This document shows, piece after piece, positions 14,137 through 20,731 of a stretch of 21,030 nucleotides of DNA; positions within the stretch are counted from its first letter, which is position 1, and the number at the start of each line of letters is the position of its first letter. Position numbers and translations under genes: made by a program. Source of the DNA: Hadesarchaea archaeon DG-33 (GTDB lineage: Archaea > Hadarchaeota > Hadarchaeia > Hadarchaeales > Hadarchaeaceae); the NCBI GenBank assembly GCA_001515185.1, contig LQHI01000067.1, positions 1 to 21,030 of the forward strand, read 5' to 3'. The notes under the pieces are model-generated. The model searched no databases. It worked only from the letters and a program-made list of their open reading frames with translations, and was not told the DNA's origin.

Positions 14137-14937
14137 TTGCGGATAGGATTAATCGCCCACCCGGAGCTCCCCGAAGCCCTGAAGTTCACGCAAAGGGTGC
14201 TGAGGCTCTTGAGCAAAGAAGAGGTTCTGCTCGAGCGGGGGCTCGCTAGGAAGCTTGGTAAGCGTGGAGTGACTGCGCGGGAGCTTCAAAAGGCGGATGC
14301 CATTGTCACAATCGGTGGCGATGGAACAATTTTATTCGCCCAACGACAAGCACCAGAAACTCCGATACTTGGCATAAATCTCGGTGGGAGAGGCTTTCTG
14401 GCAGATGTCAAGCCAGATGAAGCTCATCGGGCGCTTCGAATGTTAGTTACGGGGAGGCTACCGATCGTCGAGAAAGAGAAGTTGGTCGGAGAAGTTGCGG
14501 GTAAACAATTGCCTGATGCACTGAATGATGCAGTGGTGTGTTCTGCCAAAGCTGGGAAAACTCTTACGTTGAAGATATCCGTCGACGGCAAAGTGACCGC
14601 GGACGTGAAAGGAGACGGCGTTATCGTGGCGACCCCTACCGGAAGCACTGCCTACGCCTTAGCCGCTGGCGGTCCTGTGATCGACCCACGCGCCGAGGTT
14701 TTTGTGGTGGTGCCCATATGCCCATCTCACCTCAACCCTAACCCGCTGGTAGTACCCATCGACAGCCGTATTGAGATAGAACCTACCAGACCGGGACGCG
14801 GGGCATTTGTAATCGTGGACGGCCAAATTGCGGCCAAACTTAAGCCCGGGGAAAAAGCCAAATTCCACCGCTCCGATAAGCCCGCACGTTTCTTCGAGTG
14901 GGGCGAATTCTACTGCAAGGTGAGGGAGAAGCTGTAA
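14137..14937 (+). CDS. nadK: NAD kinase
   Basis: It phosphorylates NAD to NADP. The conserved GGDGT motif is in IVTIGGDGTILFA, the NE/D position is in PDALNDAVV, and the glycine-rich nucleotide loop is GDGVIVATPTGSTAYALAAGGP. There is no extra phosphatase domain, unlike the fused NADP phosphatase/NAD kinase of some methanogens. At 266 residues it is of normal length. The start is TTG at 14137, giving MRIGLIAHPE, with GGTGA four bases upstream. The stop codon is followed immediately by the GTG of nob1, so the two are probably one transcript. Confidence 0.95.
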   Translation: MRIGLIAHPELPEALKFTQRVLRLLSKEEVLLERGLARKLGKRGVTARELQKADAIVTIGGDGTILFAQRQAPETPILGINLGGRGFLADVKPDEAHRALRMLVTGRLPIVEKEKLVGEVAGKQLPDALNDAVVCSAKAGKTLTLKISVDGKVTADVKGDGVIVATPTGSTAYALAAGGPVIDPRAEVFVVVPICPSHLNPNPLVVPIDSRIEIEPTRPGRGAFVIVDGQIAAKLKPGEKAKFHRSDKPARFFEWGEFYCKVREKL

Positions 14938-15432
14938 GTGCCGCGCAAGGTCTATGTTCTGGACACCTCCGCCGTGATAGCGGGACTTGTACCGGGGTTG
15001 GCTAAGGCGGAACAGGCGACTGTGCAGGAGGTGCTGGAGGAGGCCAAAGACCTGTGCTCGAAGCTCGAACTCGAGACGGCAGTAGCTGCGGGCAAGGTAA
15101 AGGTTGTTGACCCTTCGAGGGAGGCCTTGGACGAGATCGGGAAAAGGGTCGCCCAAACCGGAGATGTAGTTTCAGCCGTGGATATCAAGCTGCTCGCGCT
15201 TGCGCTGGACCTGAAGCGGTCCGGTGAGGAACCGGAACTCGTGACTGACGATTACGCCATCCAGAATTTGGCGAGTTTGTTCGATCTTCCCTACCGGCGC
15301 ATCGTCATGCCGGGGATAAAGGAGGTGCTGCGCTGGGAGATGGTCTGCCCCGCCTGCAATCGCAAATATACGCCGGCGGCTTCCCAATGCGAGGTATGCG
15401 GCTCTTTTTTGGTCCGAAGGCCCAGAAGGTGA
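14938..15432 (+). CDS. nob1: Nob1-type rRNA endonuclease (PIN domain plus zinc ribbon)
   Basis: Nob1 makes the 3' end of mature 16S rRNA. The PIN domain has the active-site acids in VLDTSAVIAG (Asp9), AVDIKLLALAL (Asp82) and LVTDDYAIQN (Asp104/105). A C-terminal zinc ribbon follows, with Cys137, Cys140, Cys151 and Cys154 in two CxxC pairs, which separates Nob1 from toxin-type PIN proteins. The length, 164 residues, is standard. The start is GTG directly after the nadK stop. Its partners Dim2 and Rio1 are in the same window. Confidence 0.95.
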   Translation: MPRKVYVLDTSAVIAGLVPGLAKAEQATVQEVLEEAKDLCSKLELETAVAAGKVKVVDPSREALDEIGKRVAQTGDVVSAVDIKLLALALDLKRSGEEPELVTDDYAIQNLASLFDLPYRRIVMPGIKEVLRWEMVCPACNRKYTPAASQCEVCGSFLVRRPRR

Positions 15433-15475
15433 AGTTTTAAGACGCCCCGTCGAAATACCGTAGGGGGTGGGGTGT

Positions 15476-16192
15476 GTGAGAGAAATTCTGATGATTGGCA
15501 TCTCGCCGATTGGTGGGGGAAAGGAAAAAGAAACGCTCAAGATTCTCAGGGAAAACGCGAAAGCCGTTGTAAAAACCGTGAAAAAATTTGAAGAAATGAT
15601 CAACGCCCTTTTCTCCGAACGTGACGTAAAAAAAGCGCAGACCCTAGGTAGGCAAGTCTCCGAACTCGAGACGAAAGCAGATGTGGGCAGGAGAAAGTTC
15701 GCTAGTTGTCTCAGCAAGGGAGCATTTTTACCCGCATTCAGGGGCGACTTAGCGAGGTTGGCGGAACAAGTCGATAACGTGGCCGATGCTGCCGAAGAGG
15801 TAACGCGCACAGTTTTGCTGAGGGAGAAGCTTCTCGACACCCTCATAAAGGCGGAAAGAAGGCAAAGGAAGGCGAAAGTCATTCGAGATGGCCTAATCAA
15901 GATAGCCGAACTCGCCACGCGAACGGTGGAAGTTTTAAACTCCTCGATCGATGCCTTGGCGTCGGACATCGATGCCGCAACCGCGAGGGCGAATGAAGCC
16001 GACAAGCTGGAACATGCCTCCGACATCTTGGAGCAATCGCTTCTCGCAGACGTTTTTGAGTACGAAAAGCTACTGGACCCCGTCAGCGTGTTTCAGCTGA
16101 ACAATCTCATCCACGGAATAGGCGATATCTCCAACCGCGCCGAGGATGCGAGCGACGTGATATCGATCGTCGCGTACACGCTCAGAGCATAG
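15476..16192 (+). CDS. DUF47 PhoU-like protein, probable phosphate transport regulator
   Basis: It is an all-helical protein of the TIGR00153/DUF47 family, found next to PiT permeases and thought to modulate them. The helical repeats show PhoU-like metal-site patterns of Glu and Asp: LARLAEQVDNVADAAEEV, ADKLEHASDILEQSL and IHGIGDISNRAEDASDVI. The start is uncertain: GTG at 15476 has GGGGGTGG five bases upstream; GTG at 15467 and ATG at 15488 are alternatives. The chain is about 238 residues. A TATA-like TTTTAAG near 15434 suggests its own promoter. It converges on the PiT gene with 14 bases between them. Confidence 0.9.
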   Translation: MREILMIGISPIGGGKEKETLKILRENAKAVVKTVKKFEEMINALFSERDVKKAQTLGRQVSELETKADVGRRKFASCLSKGAFLPAFRGDLARLAEQVDNVADAAEEVTRTVLLREKLLDTLIKAERRQRKAKVIRDGLIKIAELATRTVEVLNSSIDALASDIDAATARANEADKLEHASDILEQSLLADVFEYEKLLDPVSVFQLNNLIHGIGDISNRAEDASDVISIVAYTLRA

Positions 16193-16206
16193 TTTTCATT
16201 TCTTTT

Positions 16207-17217
16207 TCACACCACCAAAAACAACCATCCGAGTAGGAACGAGAAAGTGCATGTGACGGCTGGAGTCAAGACCCAAGCTATCCCGATATGGCCAAGTTTT
16301 CTCCTGCTCACGGCAGCCGCACCTTTCACAAGCCCCGCACCAGCCACAGCCCCAACAATCGCCTGCGTTGTGGACACGGGTATTCCAAACTGCACGAATG
16401 ACCAGACCGTGAGTGCCGCCCCCAGTTGAGCGGCGAAAGCGGTCAAGGCGTCGAGCCTAGTTATTCCCGTACCCACCGTATGCATCACCTTGCGGCTGTA
16501 AGTCAAAACGCCGACCGCCAAAGCAATCCCGCCAAACAGTCCAATGAGCCTGAAGTCGGGTCCACCTCCTTCAAAAAATGCGTAAACAGCTCCGGTTGAC
16601 GCGCCCACATCGTTGGCGCCGAGAGCATAGGCGACAAACGCGCTAGCCACAATTACTAGGATTGTCAGAACTTGGTTGAGCAATACGATATTCTTTATTT
16701 TACGCAGCGGTGGCCCCAAGGCTTTTAACAAGATGAAAGCGAGAAGGGCGGCGATAAATGGACTTAACACCCAAGCGACGACGATAGTGCCAAGTACACC
16801 GAATTGAACGCTCGCACCAATGCCTGCCTGTGTGTAAGATATCAGCAAACCTGCCCCAACAACCGCACCTACTGTGGCCTGTGAAGTAGAAACAGGTAGA
16901 CCTTTTACAGTAACTATCGTGACCCATATCCCGGCGGCAAGCAGGGCGGCAATTGCGGCTTGGGGAATTTTGGAAAGAGGATTTACGCCGCCCGCCCCGA
17001 TCACGATGCCCTCTCCCACGGTTTTCATGTTTTTCCAACCCTCTAGGACCGCGCCCAAGAGGACAAACAGTATCACGATCACGATTGCGCGGCGATATGA
17101 CAAAATCCTCCCGCCAACCGCTGCCCCCACGCAATTAGCGGAACCATTCGCGCCGACGTTCCAAACTACTAAGTAAAAGCCGGCGAGCAGTGCGACTACC
17201 GCGATGAGCTCGATCAC
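16207..17217 (-). CDS. pit: PiT-family inorganic phosphate permease
   Basis: It imports phosphate with a cation across the cytoplasmic membrane. The 336 residues are almost all hydrophobic, about ten membrane segments in two inverted halves. The second PiT signature is intact (YALGANDVGASTGAVY), and both halves have the family's P-V-S-T-(S/T)-Q-A loop (GLPVSTSQATVGAVVGAG and GIPVSTTQAIVGAVAGAG). The first signature is unusual: NVGANGSANCVGAAVGG, with Gly where GANDVAN has Asp. The start is GTG at 17217 with GGGGGA upstream. It lies 44 bases after the phosphodiesterase gene, with a TATA-like CTATTTTAG in the gap, and tail to tail with DUF47. Confidence 0.93.
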   Translation of the reverse strand: MIELIAVVALLAGFYLVVWNVGANGSANCVGAAVGGRILSYRRAIVIVILFVLLGAVLEGWKNMKTVGEGIVIGAGGVNPLSKIPQAAIAALLAAGIWVTIVTVKGLPVSTSQATVGAVVGAGLLISYTQAGIGASVQFGVLGTIVVAWVLSPFIAALLAFILLKALGPPLRKIKNIVLLNQVLTILVIVASAFVAYALGANDVGASTGAVYAFFEGGGPDFRLIGLFGGIALAVGVLTYSRKVMHTVGTGITRLDALTAFAAQLGAALTVWSFVQFGIPVSTTQAIVGAVAGAGLVKGAAAVSRRKLGHIGIAWVLTPAVTCTFSFLLGWLFLVV

Positions 17218-17261
17218 TCTTTCCCCCGAGCCGAGTTAACCGCGCATACTAAAATAGTGAG

Positions 17262-17753
17262 CTATAACTCTAAAATTTCCGCGCGTAGTTCGGCCAGATC
17301 GAGCATCGCAACCGTCAGGCGCCCGCTCAGATAGCCGCAGACCTCGCCCGGGTTGATGAGCAGCGTTTTGCCCTCACGAACCTCGGCCCGATGGGTGTGC
17401 CCCCGGACAACCACGTCAAAGGTGCCCGACTTCAAGAGGGCCCCGACGATTTCTTCGTGGGTGCCGTGCAACAGCGCTATTTTCCGCCCGTCCAGTTCCA
17501 GCGCCGCGAAGTTCCCAAGCGGCTTCACCTCAACTTCTCCGAACTTGACGCGTACGAGCTCTCGGTCACCTTCGTTGTTTCCCCAGACGTAGTGAAGCTT
17601 GGCCTTCAGCTTCGCGAATTTCGGAGCCACGAAGGGCGAAATCAAGTCGCCTGCGTGTAAGACGTGCTCGACTCCAACCCGGTTGAAGAAATCTATCGCC
17701 CGCTCCACCGCGTCAATCCTATCGTGCGTGTCGGCCATTAACCCAACTTTCAC
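17262..17753 (-). CDS. MJ0936/YfcE-type metallophosphoesterase
   Basis: It is a small calcineurin-like phosphodiesterase. All metal-binding motifs are present in order: MADTH (Asp8, His10), HAGDLI, VWGNNEGD, LLHGTHEE and VVRGHTHRAEV. The Mth938/MJ0936 group has about 165 residues, as here, and hydrolyses phosphodiesters with Ni or Mn in vitro; the natural substrate is unknown. The start is GTG at 17753, directly after the TAG of the M28 gene, with GGTGG upstream, so the two are translationally linked. Confidence 0.93.
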   Translation of the reverse strand: MKVGLMADTHDRIDAVERAIDFFNRVGVEHVLHAGDLISPFVAPKFAKLKAKLHYVWGNNEGDRELVRVKFGEVEVKPLGNFAALELDGRKIALLHGTHEEIVGALLKSGTFDVVVRGHTHRAEVREGKTLLINPGEVCGYLSGRLTVAMLDLAELRAEILEL

Positions 17754-18953
17754 CTAACCACCCCCGTCGCTATTTTGTCTTGCAGGTAAAATTGTTTTGA
17801 TGAATTCTAGTACCACCGCGCCGGATCGCTCGATGTTCGTTAGCTCAATCCTCTCAGGGGTGTCCTCAAGCGTGTGAATGTGGGGATACCCAATCGTCTT
17901 AGCGTTGGGCAAAGCGAACGCCCTCGCGATGAAGTTGCCGAGCTTGTCTTGGTCAGGCGCGTTGATCGAGAAAGTCGTCGCCCGCATCTTGGCCCGCACG
18001 AATGGGATGTGGTCGTACCCGGCGAGCGCCGCCCACCAAAACTTCGGATTTAACCCAACACTTTTCACACAGTTCGCGAGCCGTTCGTTGAGCTCAGGTG
18101 AAGTTCTCCTCCTTCGAAAGACACCGTTGCCCTCGATGACGTAAGCCTGCGAGCCGGCCCCGACCATATCCAGATTAAGCACCATCGTATCTTTTGGTAA
18201 CGCCTTGCTCGCCACGAGCTTGCGCGCGCCTACGAGCCCCTGCTCCTCTGCCCCAAGCGCGACAAAAGTTAGCGTGGCATCGGCGGGTGGGGATTCTGCG
18301 GCCACGCGCGCCGCTTCCAGCATTACCACAACTCCTGAAGCGTTGTCATCGGCGCCAGGCGAGACGCGTCGGCTGCTCGCTGCAACAAACATGCCGACGC
18401 AAACGGGCATGAAAACAATCGCGAGTATCCCCCATGCAACAGGCCACGCCGAGAGCAAACCGAACGCCCTGAGAGCGAGGGCGAGGGTGATGAAGACGAG
18501 GGCCGGCGCGAATGTGAACTTAACGAACAGGTGCAGCTCGTAGCTCACCATGCAGGGCGCCGAGTCATAGTGGGCGGTTATCGCGGCACCCTTCTTAGAC
18601 TCCCGCTCCCCAAGAGCGCCGATGACGTTCTGGCTCTTCCGCTTGGGCATGAGCCAGCCGAGCGAGCGCCAGACCACGAGCACCAAAGCCCAGACGAGAA
18701 GGGAGGGTTCGGGTGGGAGGAAAAGAAATGTGATGAAAGCTGCGGCGAGGATGCACGCGGTGACTTTGGCCCGGACGGCGCGGTCTACGAACTCGAACTC
18801 CTGCACCCGCGTCTTGAGCCCGTAGCTCTCGAACTGCTTCCGGATGTAATCCGCAGCCATGCCGTCGCCCCGCGTGCCGGCCAACCGAGGCCCGATCTCG
18901 TAGGCCAGCTTGTCGAGGTGTTCGAACGCGCGACGGGGTTCGAATTCTGCCAT
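17754..18953 (-). CDS. Membrane-anchored M28-family zinc aminopeptidase
   Basis: This is an M28 (aminopeptidase Y/S-like) peptidase of 399 residues. The two-zinc site is complete: AHYDSAP (His128), GADDNASG (Asp202), ALGAEEQG (Glu pair), LNLDMVGAG (Asp) and HIHTLED (His). Four hydrophobic segments interrupt the usual soluble fold: a pair at about 66-102, before the first zinc ligand, and a pair at about 145-192, between the first and second. The catalytic domain is therefore tied to the membrane. ATG at 18953 is preferred over the upstream TTG at 18980 because AGGGA lies five bases before it. It is the first gene of a minus-strand unit with the phosphodiesterase and possibly pit. Confidence 0.9.
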   Translation of the reverse strand: MAEFEPRRAFEHLDKLAYEIGPRLAGTRGDGMAADYIRKQFESYGLKTRVQEFEFVDRAVRAKVTACILAAAFITFLFLPPEPSLLVWALVLVVWRSLGWLMPKRKSQNVIGALGERESKKGAAITAHYDSAPCMVSYELHLFVKFTFAPALVFITLALALRAFGLLSAWPVAWGILAIVFMPVCVGMFVAASSRRVSPGADDNASGVVVMLEAARVAAESPPADATLTFVALGAEEQGLVGARKLVASKALPKDTMVLNLDMVGAGSQAYVIEGNGVFRRRRTSPELNERLANCVKSVGLNPKFWWAALAGYDHIPFVRAKMRATTFSINAPDQDKLGNFIARAFALPNAKTIGYPHIHTLEDTPERIELTNIERSGAVVLEFIKTILPARQNSDGGG

Positions 18954-18982
18954 CGACTTCCCTGCTTTAACTGAGTACAAAC

Positions 18983-18991
18983 GATTAATAG
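18983..18991. promoter_or_regulatory. Shared TATA element of the M28 gene and tRNA-Leu
   Basis: The near-symmetric GATTAATAG sits about 26 bp before the tRNA start (plus) and about 30 bp before the M28 ATG (minus). One AT-rich element may therefore serve both directions. Confidence 0.45.
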
Positions 18992-19013
18992 CTTCAACTC
19001 AAGATTTTCACCT

Positions 19014-19113
19014 GCGGGGGTAGCCAAGTCAGGTCAAAGGCGCCAGTCGCAAAAGGGCGAAACTCAAGATCTGGCCTCGAAGGAGTTCGGGGGTTCGAAT
19101 CCCCTCCCCCGCA
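19014..19113 (+). tRNA. tRNA-Leu (anticodon CAA) with a 15-nt intron
   Basis: Acceptor arms GCGGGGG (19014-19020) and CCCCCGC (19106-19112) pair fully, and the discriminator is A (19113), as for Leu. The T arm is GGGGG-TTCGAAT-CCCCT and the long variable arm is class II. Direct reading gives no valid anticodon arm, but removing 19047-19061 gives CCAGA-CTCAAGA-TCTGG, with U33 and anticodon CAA (19065-19067). The mature tRNA is 85 nt. CCA is not encoded. Confidence 0.9.
19047..19061 (+). other. Non-canonical tRNA intron between positions 30 and 31
   Basis: The 15-nt intron TCGCAAAAGGGCGAA leaves exactly one way to restore the anticodon stem. The exon bases CGCC (19041-19044) pair with the intron's GGCG (19056-19059), a perfect 4-bp central helix. 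The bulges are AG|T and AA|A, cut after the second base, as in archaeal bulge-helix-bulge sites. The outer helix is weak (G-C, G-U), so it is a relaxed motif. Confidence 0.8.
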
Positions 19114-19163
19114 CTATCATGATGCCGTTAACTTGCTCTTCTTTATTTAAAATCAAAATTATT

Positions 19164-19604
19164 CTAAATCAATAGCAAACTTTTATTTCCTTTAGGAGAA
19201 TGCATTTCCTCGACATGCGTCAAGGCTTCTTCTTTTGTTTTAAAATAGACAGACTTACCCGCTTCGTGGCATATACAACATTTCCACCCGCTCATACCGA
19301 ACGGTTGATATACATTTACGGGCTTTCCATCTAAAATGCGGGAGAGTTCCATAGCGTCCTTGTATGCGCCCTTTCCTTCGTATTTGATGTTAAATTTATT
19401 ATCACCAAATTCTATTACTATTCTATCTTTCCCTTTCTTGTACTCGCAACAGCCCGAAACATATCCCAGCTGCTTCATCATGGGGCCAACTTCGTATCCA
19501 AGATTCTTTATCATCGATACTCCTAACTTCATGAGTATTTGGTTTTTTTCCAGCCTCGTTTCGTAGAATAGATTGCCCTCTTTGCGTTTGAAGAGTGGAC
19601 TCAT
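19164..19604 (-). CDS. Unknown protein with C-terminal C2H2-type zinc finger
   Basis: I do not recognise the family. The 146 residues begin MSPLFKRKEG. A mixed N-terminal domain follows, with a Cys pair (GCCEYKKG, residues 51-58). The C terminus has CCICHEAG, then 17 residues and H-x4-H (Cys109, Cys112, His130, His135), a C2H2-like zinc finger. ATG at 19604 is chosen because ATTTAAAA at 19642-19649 would be a minus-strand TATA box about 40 bp upstream; TTG at 19622 is an alternative. The gene is AT-richer than its left-hand neighbours and lies alone after tRNA-Leu. It may be a DNA- or RNA-binding protein; that is inference from the finger only. Confidence 0.75.
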   Translation of the reverse strand: MSPLFKRKEGNLFYETRLEKNQILMKLGVSMIKNLGYEVGPMMKQLGYVSGCCEYKKGKDRIVIEFGDNKFNIKYEGKGAYKDAMELSRILDGKPVNVYQPFGMSGWKCCICHEAGKSVYFKTKEEALTHVEEMHSPKGNKSLLLI

Positions 19605-19649
19605 ATGTCTGAACCCTCTCAATTGTCAGTCTACTTAAAAGATTTAAAA

Positions 19650-19751
19650 CTATGGATTCTTCCGTATGACTCGCCACAGTTCTCCCTCCATGAACACCTG
19701 CTCCGTCCGGTAGCCCATAGCCCTCAACTGAATATCCCCGACTTTAACCAT
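19650..19751 (-). CDS. Possible 33-residue peptide
   Basis: ATG at 19751 starts MVKVGDIQLRAMGYRTEQVF and ends at TAG, at the edge of the TATA box of the zinc-finger gene. The 12-bp palindrome TTTACCGGTAAA lies directly upstream, and no clear ribosome binding site is present. The frame is open further upstream (to 19883), but that part looks non-coding. It may be a gene fragment. Confidence 0.25.
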   Translation of the reverse strand: MVKVGDIQLRAMGYRTEQVFMEGELWRVIRKNP

Positions 19752-19752
19752 T

Positions 19753-19764
19753 TTTACCGGTAAA
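19753..19764. promoter_or_regulatory. Perfect 12-bp palindrome TTTACCGGTAAA
   Basis: The sequence reads the same on both strands and could be an operator. It sits between the HAD gene and the zinc-finger gene, in a 285-bp stretch (19605-19889) with no convincing gene. Confidence 0.35.
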
Positions 19765-19774
19765 CTGGTGACGA

Positions 19775-19794
19775 AATCCCCTCCCCCCCACCAT
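19775..19794 (+). other. Degenerate copy of the tRNA-Leu 3' end (possible attachment site)
   Basis: AATCCCCTCCCCC (19775-19787) is identical to 19098-19110 in the tRNA T arm and acceptor. The match continues as (C/G)CAC(C/T)AT. The two copies are 677 bp apart and bracket the zinc-finger gene. The match is C-rich, so chance is possible. Confidence 0.35.
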
Positions 19795-19889
19795 AGGCTG
19801 ACCCGGTGGGAAATTTTACTCTCAGAGCAGGAAAAAAGCAAAAATGGGTTCTCCCTTAATGGGGCAGATCCCCCATCTCTCACCTATGC

Positions 19890-20672
19890 CTATAGAATCT
19901 TCTTCAATTCCCTCAGGTCCGATATTACGTAGTCAGCAGCAGCAGATATCCTTCTTCTTATTATTCCGACGAATTGAATGGCCTTGAAACCGTTTTCCTT
20001 CGACTTTTCCACATCCTCTACCGGGCGATCGCCGATTATCAACGCCTGAGAGGGCTGAATTCCCATTCCGCGCAAATCGTCAGCTAATTTCTTGTAAATC
20101 GTGCCGTCAATTTTTTCCATACCTTTGTAGCTCAAATCAATATCTCCGTTGTTTTTAATTCTGCCGTGATTAGTTATTATCTCGGAGAAATAAGGACTTA
20201 AACCAAATGCATTTAGAACATTAGGGAGACCTTTTACCGCTCCTTCGATCGCCAAATCCGCAACTACATTGATGCTTACTCCCTTCTCTTTCAAATACTC
20301 AAGACATTCCTTCAACCCGTCCGCAATTCTTATAAAATTAAAACCTCTCTCTCGAAAAATTGCGACGACATCAGGGTCATCGTCCAGAACATAGGAGAAA
20401 AATCTCTGTGGGTCTGTCTCCCTAAGACGTTTAATTCGAAAATATTTCTTCCAAAAATCTATTTTGTCCTCTACAGCGTCCATCAATCGCGCCTCATAAT
20501 CATACTGTTCTATTAGTTCATCAAAACGCGCCACTTTCTGATTAATTACATCCGGTCTCCCCTTTTTAGTATAAATTTCATTTATCAAATCTACCCAAAC
20601 CTGATAATTTCTGCTCGGGTCTATTATTGTTTCTCCGAAGTCAAACCCGCACCAACGAATCGAGATACTCAT
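19890..20672 (-). CDS. HAD-superfamily hydrolase
   Basis: The nucleophile motif is CGFDFGETII (Asp11), followed by a helical cap of about 90 residues. The core resumes at GLKECLEYLKEKGVSINVVAD (motif II region). Possible motif III lysines lie in GMEKIDGTIYKKLADDL, and motif IV is LIIGDRPVEDVEKSKENG. The second Asp of the DxD motif is Gly13 (DFGET), so the general acid of typical HAD phosphatases is missing; it may have another activity or substrate class. The length is 260 residues. ATG at 20672 has GGGGGA four bases upstream. The gene lies 59 bases after the partial gene at the right edge, on the same strand, in AT-rich DNA. Confidence 0.85.
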   Translation of the reverse strand: MSISIRWCGFDFGETIIDPSRNYQVWVDLINEIYTKKGRPDVINQKVARFDELIEQYDYEARLMDAVEDKIDFWKKYFRIKRLRETDPQRFFSYVLDDDPDVVAIFRERGFNFIRIADGLKECLEYLKEKGVSINVVADLAIEGAVKGLPNVLNAFGLSPYFSEIITNHGRIKNNGDIDLSYKGMEKIDGTIYKKLADDLRGMGIQPSQALIIGDRPVEDVEKSKENGFKAIQFVGIIRRRISAAADYVISDLRELKKIL

Positions 20673-20731
20673 TTGATTCCCCCGAGTTCGAGAAAAACTT
20701 TCATGATACCATTCATCTCATCTAGTGTCTA

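Noticed and set aside
15172..16026. 284-codon minus-strand frame across nob1 and the DUF47 gene
   Set aside because: It is a shadow of two real genes; its Ser-rich translation is typical of antisense frames.
18970..18980. TGTACT box near the M28 start as part of the TRP regulon
   Set aside because: It is one isolated half-match; its similarity to the trpE box flank (TTTGTACTCAG) is probably chance.
19014..19113. Canonical tRNA intron at position 37/38
   Set aside because: With that placement there is no U33 and no pairing for the anticodon stem; only the 30/31 intron gives a valid arm.
19752..19883. Extension of the 33-residue frame to 77 codons
   Set aside because: The extra part is encoded by the C-rich repeat and palindrome and has no start signal; if anything is translated, it begins at 19751.
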